A stretch of 64,000 bases of DNA from positions 39,618 to 103,617 of the forward strand of contig NW_025941721.1 in assembly GCF_000764305.2 (NCBI RefSeq). Direction: 5' to 3'. Below the pieces are notes generated by a model. That model was given only the letters and a program-made list of their open reading frames with translations, did not search any database and had not been told where the DNA came from. This document shows, one piece after another, positions 22,304 to 34,600 of the stretch. Positions within the stretch are counted from its first letter, which is position 1. Each line of letters begins with the position of its first letter. This DNA comes from Hyalella azteca. Lineage: Eukaryota > Arthropoda > Malacostraca > Amphipoda > Hyalellidae. A program made the translations under genes and the position numbers.

Positions 22304-24840
22304 TGAATGGGAACTTGGGAATAGAAACCCTGAATAACTAAGGTTCTTCAGAGGTGGGAACTTGCTTGCGTCCTAAATAATCTCGATGTATACGACCTAA
22401 ACTTTTTTGGGATTTATATATTGACAGAAAGTAAAATTGAGCATCAAACACTTTATCGCTCACTGGCAATTCTCAGGATCGATTGATTAGTAGAAAGATG
22501 CTAGGTATTAGGTAACGTCCCTTATTTGTTTGGACTACAGAGGTTTGGACTTCAAAAGCCCTCCGTGAACAATCAACTTGATGCTTTTCTCACAGTTAAG
22601 CAGAGCGTAAGTTTACTGCCTGCTCCAAACGATGCAATTGATTCCGTTTTTATACATAAGACGAACGTAATGCTCTTTCTTCCTGACGTTACAATACAAC
22701 TCTTTCTTCTCGCGCCCGGCATCAAAGCTCGCAATATTTACGGGGAAGTTTCCTTTGTTCTTCAGGGAAAGCCAAGGGACATCGTCGCAGCAGCTGCACG
22801 TGGTAATTCGGACGCCAATTTTTCCCTCGGCGCGGCTTAATTAACGGAAACTGCCCGCGCAGTCGTCGTCGGGAGCCAAGAATTCCTGTAATAATTCTGA
22901 TGAGCGACACCGGACCACATCTATTGACGATCCGCGACAGAAGATGACTCGATCGTGGATCAAAAACACAAGAATTTTCTCTTAATGCATGGAGTGGATG
23001 ATTTGTAGGGACAAAAACAATTTTTCAATAATATTCGGCCAAAGAAGCGATATATTTTGCCAAAGAAAGAATGCTAACAAAATAGTTCAGTAAAGATAAA
23101 GCCGTTTCCGCGACCAGAAATGAATGCAGGAGCATCGACGGAAAACTTTGCCATAGATGCTGTGATAGTGAGATAATGGTGAGCCCAGCGTATAAAGTGA
23201 CACTTGTGTCATCTACAATCAGCCGCTGACAGCCCCACAAAAGAGACCGAGTTCGTCTCTGTTGTTCACTATATTCTCAGTCAGGGATTGCCGTGGTAGG
23301 AAGCGCTGCCAATCTATTCCATTATATATGTTAATGCGATCAAAATAGCTGTCCATTACGTTACGCGTACTCATATGTGACAGATATGATGTTGGAAACT
23401 TCAATAAACGAAAGCGAAAAAAAAACACTCTTTTTACGCAAAAAAAACACTCTTTTTTTGTGCGAAAAAGCATACTTTTTATGTCAGTTAACGTCCGTGT
23501 TCGCGGGTCATCACTAACTTTTATATATGTCTAGAGTCGGAGTTTTTATTTTGCATACATAACGCTTACGCATTCGAAATTCATCGCACCTCTCTGGACA
23601 AACCATTTAAAATAATACCAAGAAACTCGACAGAGGATATTATTCACAAAATTAAACAAAATTAGTTACTTGGAGACCGCGCTGCAAGTGACTCTGTTGC
23701 TGTAATTTATACCACCGAGGTGAGTGACGCTTCAAATAATTTGAAATTATATGAAGAAGCAAAAGAGAAAATAAAGCTTTCGGGTTCATGGCACATTTGC
23801 ATTTTATCCTCCCATCTGCTCGAAATGTTCTTAAGTCGAAAAGCATGGAACTCCCCATAACATTTATTGCGTCAGAAAACTAAGATGATCATTTGAAGCG
23901 CCTTGATTGTGAGAAATGTTTCAATATCGTACATTGCATGCCTCAGCGATGAAACCCGGTCCCATAAAAGTGAACAGGATATTACTCTGTTACAAATACT
24001 CGCCCCAGTTAAATATATTTTAAATTAAAAAAAAACACTAAATAAACCTTACCTTGGATCAATTTTCTACTGCTTCACAGCCGTTATGTTTCTTGAATTG
24101 ATAATTGTTTGCATATACGTCTGCCCGGTCTCATTACCGGGCACGCCTCAGCTGAATATTTCATATTAATAGTGTTAAGCATCCTCAAATATTAAAAATA
24201 AGGAAGGCAAGTAATTTCATGTTGTACTTGCCCGTATATTTAAAACTAATTAAAATCAATTTCAAAATGAATTGGACTCACTTCCCTCTCGGTGCTAGAA
24301 TTGTCAAAGCACAATATTCTCGAATTTAAAGTAGTAAACATGTAACTGTTTAATTTGCTTTGTTATACTATATAAAAGCGCACTAATTAAATAAAAGGCA
24401 CATCACTAAAATCAACATTCAAAGTATGGTAATAAATTAAGTAATAAATTTATTTGAAACACAATCCAAATAATTTACTCTTTAATATATTCACTGAGCA
24501 TCAGTGACACAGTGATTTTGCTCAGTGAGAATAATTACATAGAATCAAGCATCCATATACTCACTTTAAAATTAATACCAAGATTACACTCAACAAAACT
24601 GCCGGCTTAGCGGATATCACCAGACAGCCGCGGGCAAGAGCGAGTTGTCCATCTGAATAGCAGGACAAGACGGGGGATAATGTTCGGTGGTTATGAATAT
24701 CATCCCTGATGGGTGATGGGTGGCTTGAATATCATCCCTGATGGGTGATGGGTGGCTTGAATATCATCCCTGATGGGTGATGGGTGGCAATCATCCCTGA
24801 TGGGTGATGGGTGGTTCTGAATATCATCCCTGATGGGTGG
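22304..24840. repeat. Segmental duplication block A, second copy
   Basis: Direct duplicate of 1-3445, lacking the solo LTR; the uninterrupted target reads GTCGAAAAGCATGG near 23835-23848. The right end runs into an expanded 32-bp minisatellite and then into unrelated sequence at about 24841. Confidence 0.85.
24690..24840. repeat. 32-bp minisatellite at the edge of block A
   Basis: Units built on GGGTGATGGGTGGC + TTGAATATCATCCCTGAT are repeated about four times with truncated variants. The first block A has only about one unit (3405-3445), so the array expanded or contracted after duplication. Confidence 0.85.
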
Positions 24841-27800
24841 TCCTGTTTACCACCGTGTAATCCACTGCGCTCGTATCCATACAAGGAATCCTATTAATGC
24901 TTGTGTTTTCGTCCGACCCGGCAAAGGGCGGCAGCTGTAATGAGATCTGGCAAACAACTGCCGTGAACTTGAAAATATTTAAAAATCGTGTCTGCACCTC
25001 TAAAAAACGGTTACAAATTAATTTGTGTAGGTTATCGCATATAGTTTATATTTAAGGACCAACTATGTTAATAACGATCGAATTCATGGTCTCCTATTTT
25101 TACGAATTAAACCAGGAAATAAATTCCAGGAAATATTTTTGTCAGACCACTTAATTCGACGCAATTCTGCCACCTCTTTTCTCTGACATATTTACTATTC
25201 GGTTCAATATTGTTATTTTTCAGCATCATTTTTAAAATATATTCCGGACTCTTTCATGCATGATCCTCGTTAAAATTATTCATTAACTTATATGTATAAA
25301 ATTTATTTCTGTTCCCATTAAACCCCGACATGGAGTGCAGGGGCCCTATAAACCAGGAAATGCAATGCAAAGTAACTTACTATCGTCATAATTGCGTATA
25401 TGAAACAAACATGCTAAATTTTTACCGCTAGAATTTGAAGAAATTAGAAGTTCATAGTTTGCTAAAAGCTGCAAGCAAGTTTCAATTCCCCTCAGCTTCC
25501 CGTCTAATGTATAGCATTTAAATACTTCAGTATCTTCTCAGAACAGAATACCTTGGAGAGCGCATGAAACTTTTTTCAAAGTTCACTAAAACAAGAAAAT
25601 TTTCATTCGTTTTTTGCCGAACCTGGTGCGCGAACTCTAGATATTCCTTATAAAATACGCCACTTAAGAAGCAGGGGCTTATCGAGCATTAGTTCAAAAC
25701 TTAATTACACCCTTAATTGTTTCAGCATTCACTGCATGCACAAACTTGGGAGGTTAAGTCTGGGTAAAAAAATGAAAAATTTTGGCTTATCCGTTTTTCG
25801 GCTCATTTTGTAGTTGCGGAAAAGTTGCGTCCAGCGCAACAAACCGTGTATGTACGTATGTACGTGATATAGTTTTGGCGTGAAGCATTCTGAATGAACA
25901 AATGAAAATTTGTAAAATTACTATTTATTACTTTTTACGATATTTGATGACATTTTATAACATTATATTATATTTTCTAACATTTTACAGCACTTTATAA
26001 CATTTCATAACATTTTGCAAAATTTTATAACACCTTATAATGATTTGTAACATTGTAAACCATTTTATAACATCCTATAATATTTTATTACAAATATTTC
26101 TGAAATACATTTGTAGTGCTGGGGAACCACTCCTGTTGCAACTCGAGCACTGCTTGCAGGTTTAGTGCGCATAAAAGACACCGAGTTTACGCACTTGTAT
26201 TTCAGACTCTGGTTATTTACAATAGCGCTGTGCCGTGAAGTCCGCTCCAGCTATACTATAAACGTGAGCGAATAAATCCCGGATGATTACTAAACCAAAA
26301 AAATGAAAAGTCTTAATCAAAATGGAAAGATTGTTAAGCCAAAAATTATAATTGCTGTTTTTTTTAATTGCTGCTATTCCTTAGCAGTAGTTATAGATTA
26401 TTACTCACTTTAAAAAAACTAATTTTTAGATTATTCTGAAGCTGTTGATAAGGCACGTCTAGTGCAACAAAATGTCTGTGAGCGCTGTAATTTTAGCGTG
26501 AGGCAGTTCCTTATTTGTATAAAATATCTAGTATGTGATAATTTTTTACTCAAATAAAGTTTACGAAAAATTGCATTTATAGATTATTATTCGCGTTAAA
26601 CTGGACAACAATAGCACGATTGTGCTCAATATGAGTAATAGGCGATGGGAAAGCTGGGATACATTATCAAGCATTTTACAGAATATAAATTTTTTTCCAT
26701 CAATTTTACTTATTTGGCTCACGTTAACAAATTAAATTTCCAAAATATGTATCATAAAAATCTGTCTCCTCTTGTGATTTTCGACCTACAGCATTGAGAG
26801 ACACATCATTCCATTCGTATAGAGAAGATTGCAAATTTCAAACCATAAGGAAATGACGAGGTGAGGGGGAAAATGTGAATTTTCATTAAAATATATTGGA
26901 AAAATTACCTCTAAAGTCTCTAGATTTTTGCATAATAAATAGAAAGATATGTGAGAAGATAGATGTATAAAAGTCCTTCTTTTTCCGTTCTCTCACGTTT
27001 TCCTTTATTTTCTTAGAAAATTCTCACGGCCAAAAAGTTCTTGTATTAATGATTAACATATATGTATGAAGTTTCTGAGATGTCGATCAGTAAATATAAA
27101 ATATTTCTTTACCCAGTCGCTCTCCTTAATTTTACAGTACGCTGTTAACTTCGACTTATTTTTTGGAACCAATTTTATTAAAATTTAATAAATTTTTTTC
27201 GTGTGACTTTGACACCGTAAATATCCTGGGGCGATAGGAAAAATGTCGTATCCACCGAAAAACAATCTTACAGATGTTAGGCATTGATTAAACACGCATG
27301 CCCTAAATCCGTTCTCAAATTGATTAAAAAATATTCAGACGAACGAAAATTTCTAGAGTCAGATGAGGTGGTGTTAACTTCAAGTTGAAAAATGTGTGAC
27401 AATTTCTAAAGTTCGAACATTGTTGAAAAAATTTATATATTCAATTTGAGAAGCCGTCAAATAAAGTTATCTTTCTCTTTCTTATCTTTCATCAAGACTC
27501 AAGCTCAATACAGAATCGCTAGATGAGTCACTAAACAAACTCCAGCTTTTTACTTTCTCTTATCTCCAGCGAGGGCTTCGATGATCCTAATTTGATGGAA
27601 TTCCAGAATCAAACCTCAGAAATCTGAAGAAAAAAACAGTTCCCTGTCAGCAAATAGAAGCGTCTCCTGAAATCAATCAAGCCTTAATCGGTTTAGAGGG
27701 TTTGGGCCGCCGAAGACGCAAGACAAACCAACACAAACATCGCCGCTGCAGGGACAACAACGAACAAATTCCACAACGCACTCCTCTGAAGTCCATGTTC

Positions 27801-30696
27801 TTGTAGTAGACTTCATATTACCACTCGCATGTTGCGGGCATTGACTATGAAGGGATATCATAGGCACGTGCAAAACAAAAATTTCGCGCGGATTTTTTTT
27901 CTATTTTAAGGCAAACTTTACTCGAAAGGATTTTTAACCATTGGGAATTAATGTTGAACGAGTCTCCAGCAATTTTGAAGCCTCATTGTATGATATGCAT
28001 ACCTTATGAATCGCTACCAATACTTTAAATGTGTCGCATTACCTCAAATAGAGGACAAAAATGTCAATACTGACTTATATTTTGCTTACCATCAAAAAAT
28101 CTGCTCATAATTGAAAAAGTTATCAGAAATACTTTTTGTCCGCAGCGATCCATTCATTTCTATATTAGACACGTGTCACCCAGTTATTGTAGGATTACTA
28201 TTTTCCGATATTGATCAAATATTTCAAACACAAAATTAAAAGTAACAAAACAATTTCTGACTTAGCACATAATGAAACAGAAAACATAAGCGGAATTTTG
28301 TTGTTAATAAAATATCGTTCTTACTAAAAAATCTTTCCCATAAAAATGTAACGTTGTTAAAAAACATTGTTACTAAATCGTTTAATCATTCTGTACTTCG
28401 TTTAATCCAACAGTTTCTCGCAGCTGGCAGTTGCCACCGAAATTTTGAGTGAGCGTATAACTTAATTACTTATTTCATTGAGTCCAAACGAATTGTGCCC
28501 CAAACCAAATGAATTCCATTTGCAATTTTTACTCGTAGTTCTCGGCCGGCGTGATGTTGCCTGTAGCGATCCAGCGACATGCAAGCTGCTTTCACGGCCA
28601 ATTCTTACGTTCAATTTTGAATAGCGGAATGAACATTTTTCAATTCGATTCCACATCCAAATGATTACTTCCTAGAATATTTAGTTACAAATAAGAAAAA
28701 CCGATAATTGATTCATATATAAGTCCAGATGGAAATAATATGTACTTATGAACTAAGGAATTCCACTGATTGGTTATATATCTACTTATTTTTTTTCTGA
28801 AACGAACTCATAAATTACTTTTCAAACATATTTTAAGGTAAACTTAAGGGTGGTCCTTGATTGGAGTGAAAAAATTGTTTTCCAAATTTCTCGATATCTC
28901 ACCCTCAAATTTGTTGCTTTGACGATGAAAACATTGTAGAAAAAATTGTGCCAGTGATTTTAACATTTAACGGTAGCTCAAGGAGGTCAAAGATTATAAT
29001 GCGGTTAATCAAATTACATCTCTGTTGCAATGCTGGATTGGCTTTAGTATAATGCTTTAAACCGCGGAAAACTCGATAATTAGAAGCTTTAAACATGGTT
29101 TATTTCTTAATGTCAACTAACATTTGACTATGACCCTTGCAATTCGAAGGCGTAGTCGTCATTGTGGTCCATTGTTAATTAATAACTTGCTGTATTCCGC
29201 AATTAATGCAACTCAACGTACAGCAAAGGGAATTGAATTCAATTTGAGAGCAAGTTCATCAATCTTATATACCAAACTTTGACAATCACTGCTACTATGA
29301 AAACAACCGGAAGATTTGAAATTTGGGTTCTATTCAGTGCTGTAACGTGGTCAGGAGTGAGATTTTTTACCCCTTTTTTCTTTAGTGCTCTCAATACATC
29401 CAACAGCATCTTTACACACATTATTATTTGATTACTTCTTCTTAGCATCTTCTGTTGAAATGTTTCCTGTATGAGATGCGACCAGTAGAATACTCGAACT
29501 GATTTACTCGATGTCGTCGTGCAATTATATTTATCACTACGACACTTTTTTTCTCGTGGGCAGCAAGTTTTTAACCTTTTTCTTGCTGTTCTAATAAAAA
29601 ATCTCTACAATCTTGCAAAACTCATAACATGTTGTTATTATCGTCGTGAAAGCAACATCAAAAAGTTCATAAATGTTGGAAGGAAATCACACACACACAC
29701 AAGTTGAGTTGGTCTCTTGGTGAATCCTGCGTCTCTTTCAGAAGGCATCCTCCATCAAATTCTTTTCACTTCATTCATTTGTTCATTTTTGAATTATGAA
29801 CTAATAGCTATTCATGGTCATTATGACGGATAGACTCAATTAATCACTATTCTTCTATAACAGAAGCCACTAACCACAAAGATTGTCGAACGAATTCAAC
29901 ACTGAAATGAATCAATTAAACGCATTAATGGCCAAATTGCTGGAAACTTCGCCATCTTTTTTTGTGGGTCGAAACTAAATTAGGGGGTGCGGATTATTTT
30001 TTAATGCTTAAAAATAAGGGCGACTCTAGTAAATTTGCTTGATTTCTTGCCGAACAGTGTAATTAACCGTAAAAGGAAACGTGAAGGTCAATCACTGGAT
30101 AATTTTTCTCCTCACGTATATGTAAGCATCAATCAAACTTTTTCACCTTCTCAAAAATGATCACTCGCACAAAACTTGCCCGTTTAACCAATGAATAGAA
30201 CTATGAGAATTTACACGCACTTTAGCCATAACGTTCATATCACAAACTAGCAACTTAATTATTCTGACTCTCGTCATCCCGAATCTCGTCATCACATATC
30301 CAGTTAAAATTTTGAACAGGTGGTGCCTTAATTGAAGACAGAACCATTCGAACACACCAATTACATTGAACGCCTAGTAAATTCTTCTGCTTGAAATGCA
30401 AATTAAACTTGTATATTTATTTTTATGATTAAAATTTGGATTTACCAAAGCAAAAACACATTTCCAGTCTAACTCCCCTCCATCTTTTTTCAATGTCACT
30501 ATTGATTCCACCGTTAAAAATAAAATTTTATTTCCAGGTAATATCCCGACACGACACGCATCCGAACAGCTCCTATATATTTACGACTACCGAAATTTGG
30601 CCAAACACAAAGACATTTACGTATACATGAATAATACATAAATACTCTTTTCTATTTGAGTTGCGTGATTTTATACATTCAAAGGTTCACTTTTAC
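24841..30696. other. Long stretch without a recognised gene
   Basis: AT-rich sequence. A degenerate array of CATTTTATAA-type repeats lies at 25925-26095, and a GTATGTACGTATGTACGT run near 25850. A GC-richer patch at 27690-27860 follows a weak acceptor-like site but gives no recognisable protein. A short CA run lies at 29690-29700. No ORF above 70 residues shows a domain pattern; the stretch could be intergenic or intronic. Confidence 0.5.
25925..26095. repeat. Degenerate CATTTTATAA tandem repeat
   Basis: About twelve imperfect units of roughly 13-16 bp centred on ACATTTTATAA. Confidence 0.7.
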
Positions 30697-31672
30697 TGAA
30701 AAACCTTTATTAGGGATTAAAAATCGTCAATTCCATTCCTCTTGATTTTGTCGAATCGCTAAGCATTTTTAGAGATTAAGTCGGCCGTTAAAATAAATTC
30801 ATTTACACCCTCTTTGTTGATATTTTAATTTGTTGTGCTTTTCAATTATTTTATTTTTTCAATACTATATACAGCTCGGTGAGCATAAGTGTAGTTATAA
30901 TCAGTAAATACCAAGCAGGTTAGACAAAATCGCGCGTAGAGTAATGTTGAATAATGTCTGTTGAAGAATTAAAATTCACGTAGTTTATTTGCATAACTTT
31001 ATGCAGAATCTTTTTTACGATCTCCACTTTGGTAAAAGCCTTAACTTTAAATGTCTTGAATATCAATTACCAGCATCTGTATCAGTATACTGCATCTGTG
31101 TCGTTGTGCCACTTCATGCCACATTTTCCAACCACAATTTCACCTGGAGAATTAAGTATTCCAGGGCACACCTGAATACAACAGAAACTATCTTCGGCCT
31201 CTTGTAAGAAGATCCGCCAGTCTACAGCGGTCCGTCATTTGTGCTGGGCGTCTCATCTGTGCTTCGCAATTTCGTGTGGTGACGCTCTCGTCCAGTGTGG
31301 CCCTGCTTGAAGTTACTGTGGACTTCCGTTGATGCTTCATCTCCACTAGACTCATCCCCCGTCATCCTCCTGCCTTGGACGTGAGACGTGGACCGCTGGC
31401 CGTGCCCATTCTTCGGTGCAAACACGTGAACTCCAGACGACAGCATGTGGTGCTGTGATCTCTTGAAACTTTGCCTGGGACTGCGGCGGGAGCACTGGCC
31501 CACTGCTTACCTTTCAGCGGCAGGGGTCCCCGCCACAGCTATACCGGATTTGGGGAGGATACCGAGCTATGACATTCGTCATACATTTTTGATGCGACGC
31601 ACGTCGCATATTTCATCGCTCAATAAACTGTTCTTCTACCAATCCAATTTTTAATCCCTAATAAGTTTTTCA
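30697..31672. mobile_element. Segment of about 976 bp bounded by a 27-bp inverted repeat
   Basis: CTGAAAAACCTTTATTAGGG continuing into ATTAAAAAT at the left (30696-30723) matches the reverse complement of 31646-31672 with one indel and few mismatches. The enclosed DNA has an unusually GC-rich core (31190-31560). This could be a DNA-transposon remnant or a retroposed segment with inverted flanks. Target duplication was not identified and no transposase was seen. Confidence 0.4.
31222..31479 (-). CDS. Candidate terminal exon with a hydrophilic, basic/Ser-rich tail
   Basis: The minus-strand frame (open from 31503) is coding-like in composition. Starting after a CCGCCGCAG acceptor near 31480 it reads PRQSFKRSQHHMLSSG, then a polar tail with DESSGDEASTE and a terminal ETPSTNDGPL followed by a stop. 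FRQSFKR-like motifs occur in helix 8 just after the seventh segment of many neuropeptide GPCRs, but here the preceding membrane segment was not found, so this is only a suggestion. The frame lies within the inverted-repeat segment 30697-31672. It may alternatively be chance in a GC-rich patch. Confidence 0.25.
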   Translation of the reverse strand, partial: PRQSFKRSQHHMLSSGVHVFAPKNGHGQRSTSHVQGRRMTGDESSGDEASTEVHSNFKQGHTGRERHHTKLRSTDETPSTNDGPL

Positions 31673-34600
31673 AGAATGTCAATTTATTATAGAGTTATTC
31701 ACTTACTACTGAATTGTGTTATTATTCAATCCCCATGCGTTGGAGATTGACTTCCATCGAATGGTAAATGAACTAATCTTAATTTTCAGATGTCAGAATA
31801 CTTGTGTTATTTTCGTACTTCTATTCCTACTTTAAACTTAAAGCAGACTCTTCACTGATGGAGAGGACTCTCGGGCCAAGGGGAAGTGAGCGACAATGCC
31901 ATATCATTGCCGTGAGCCTTATTAGTTGCTGGGATGGCAGAGCTCAGGGATCTGTTTATAGGTGTTATGATGATCACATTATGCTCCAGATGATGCTTCT
32001 GTTTAGTTTGATGATTCCAATTTTATATTTTATCTTTTTACACTTTTTATATTCTATCTTTGATTAATTATTTATTCCAGAATTGTTTTATTTATATTAT
32101 ATATTTATTTATGTTATAATTATTTAAATTTTTGCTACAGAATTCGACTGGTATTCAAACTAATAAATAAAACAGGGCTAATTTACCAGCATCTTGTGTA
32201 GGCCACGAATGACGATCGTTTAAAATATTTCAAGCATCGATTTAATGACCGCCTCTGATATCCCAGGAATATTTTACAATGCGTAATCGATTATAAGAGC
32301 TAGACGCTTGTGCTCTGGCTGGTGATTAGCGCAAAAATTATAAAACCCATGATAAACTTTTCAACTTTTCAAAAACTTGCTGAAGCCAACGAGAGCTGGT
32401 CTGGAGCGGATCTGGAGTTGATCGTTCCATCACTTGTAACGGGAGGAACGTGAGATGCGATCGAGTTCGCTATTTAAAAAGAAATAACTATATCTCGTAA
32501 GGATTTAATTTCAAATTAAGTTTAAGATCGAGACACAGTTGAATATAAATCAGTTTCTGCATTTATTTTTTTAGATTAAAATTATCCCAAAACTCCATTA
32601 TTTATATGCCTTTATCAAATCGCAAACAAAGAAAACGTAGATTTAGGCCTAGAATTAAAAAAATGTACAATCATGGATGAAATAGTAAATACAATTGTGG
32701 ATTTATTAAGGACATTGTAATATAATGTAGGTAATGCAAATTTCCAGACGAAGTTCCAGTGGTTCCAATTCTCCCCTCGTAAGATTTTCTCGCTATTCTA
32801 AAATTATGAAACTAACTTACAATTCATATTTAATAATATATTGTGCTACCGGTTCCCTTACACTTCATAATAACCCATCAGTTACCAGAAAACATGGACA
32901 AACTGCGTACATATAATTGACCCGCCAATTCTTATACACTTAATTATCGAATTTTAAAGCAATTTCCACCTATGTATAAAAGTTGTTCCTTGAATACTTT
33001 TCAGTTCCACGGGCATTTTCATACTGATTGACAATTTTCGTTCGCTTTAATCCTTCTCAACCATTGATGTCCTTGAATAATTTCTTTTCTTAGGGTCTAT
33101 GAAATTTAACACTTATGAAAGGCAATTGCAATAACTTTATGAGACAAGGAAGAAAGCTTTGTTCAATTAAACGATGAAAAACTTTTACTATTACAAGTCC
33201 ATTTTCCCTTGGAAATGAATATGCATTTATTATTCCGAAATGATCTAAATTCAACAATCACATTCGCAATTGAATGATAGCCGATGCTGGAATTTTTCTC
33301 AAGCTACATGACAAAATTTATAGAATTTTCCACCCAATCGTTGTAAAATTGTTATCATATGAGACAAATATTCGTAGCCTGGGCTGCTGGGGCATATTGT
33401 CGGAAAACGTTCCTCTTTTTAAGAAAACTTCTGTGCAAGGAAAATTTGCAGTATTTTTCGTGACAGGCTCGATTGCGTGGCATGCATATTGTATTTTGGA
33501 CGCTGCAGAGGTCAGCCTCTGTCCAATTCTGAGTGCACTGTTCCGGCAGTATTCAGAATACATTTGTTCGCGACTTCCAAGAATCCAGTTTAAGTAACGG
33601 CTATGTGGTCTCATAACTTCGTGACATTTAATATAAGGAATAACCTGCCTGTTCTTCTAAAAACCATAATACGTAAAACAGGCTCTAGTCGTACGTAGTT
33701 GGCGTGCCGCTCTATACTTTCTTTGAAATTTGTAGTGGAATTAAACTCTGGACCATGCATGCACCAAGGTTTAGGCCGCGTTGTACAATAACTGTTCTTT
33801 CTCTAAAGTTACATTCTGAGGCATCATTTTATGTGTATTTTAAAGAGGTAACTAAATGTTTTCTAGATATCATGCTTCAAATAACGCAAAACATGAGAAA
33901 CAATCAAGGCTCCAAAACGCTGCACGTGTTGCGTTGGGCTCAACAAGCTGGATTGGAACGTCAATATATTGCAGTTGTCTGGTGACAGATGGAGGCGATG
34001 CTGGACATCTGCTGCAGACAACTGAATCAAAACTCCTTCATGCTGCATCAGATGTAGGCCTCATGCATAACGATTAATATCCAGCCTACGACAGTGTAGC
34101 TTATTCATCTCAGGATACCGTAAACCTGTTTCAATTGTTGGCACTTGAGGTGCAGCGTTTCGTCGTACATGATGTATTCACTGAGTATCTTTATCATGAA
34201 ATAATAAAAAGCTTCAATTCAATTCAAACTTAAACTTTTTGGATTCATTGCAATAAAATTACAGCGTGCAACATATTCATTGATTGTCTGTTTTTTAATC
34301 TTTCTGATGGCTGTTTCATTTAATCTTGAATTTCTTCAAATCGCTAATTCTGTTTCTCAAAGCCTGATTTTTTTCCAACTTCTCTAATTCCCAGCTCCAA
34401 CCAAAACCTTTCATCACAACCTAGCAAATATTTGACCCGTATCGTGTCTCGTGATCCACAGTAATCAACCTCCATCGCTGGGCTTAATTGACTTGAACAG
34501 CAGCAAACAAATTCAGCGCGTCTCCGCGTTTCAATAATTACATTAATTGCAGCATCGGTACCATGAGATCAGCCTTCTCAGAGCCGACGCCGTCAGTTCA

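Noticed and set aside
33274..33597. 107-residue + ORF overlapping a 98-residue minus ORF
   Set aside because: Overlapping open frames on both strands with no recognisable domain or splice context; could be chance.
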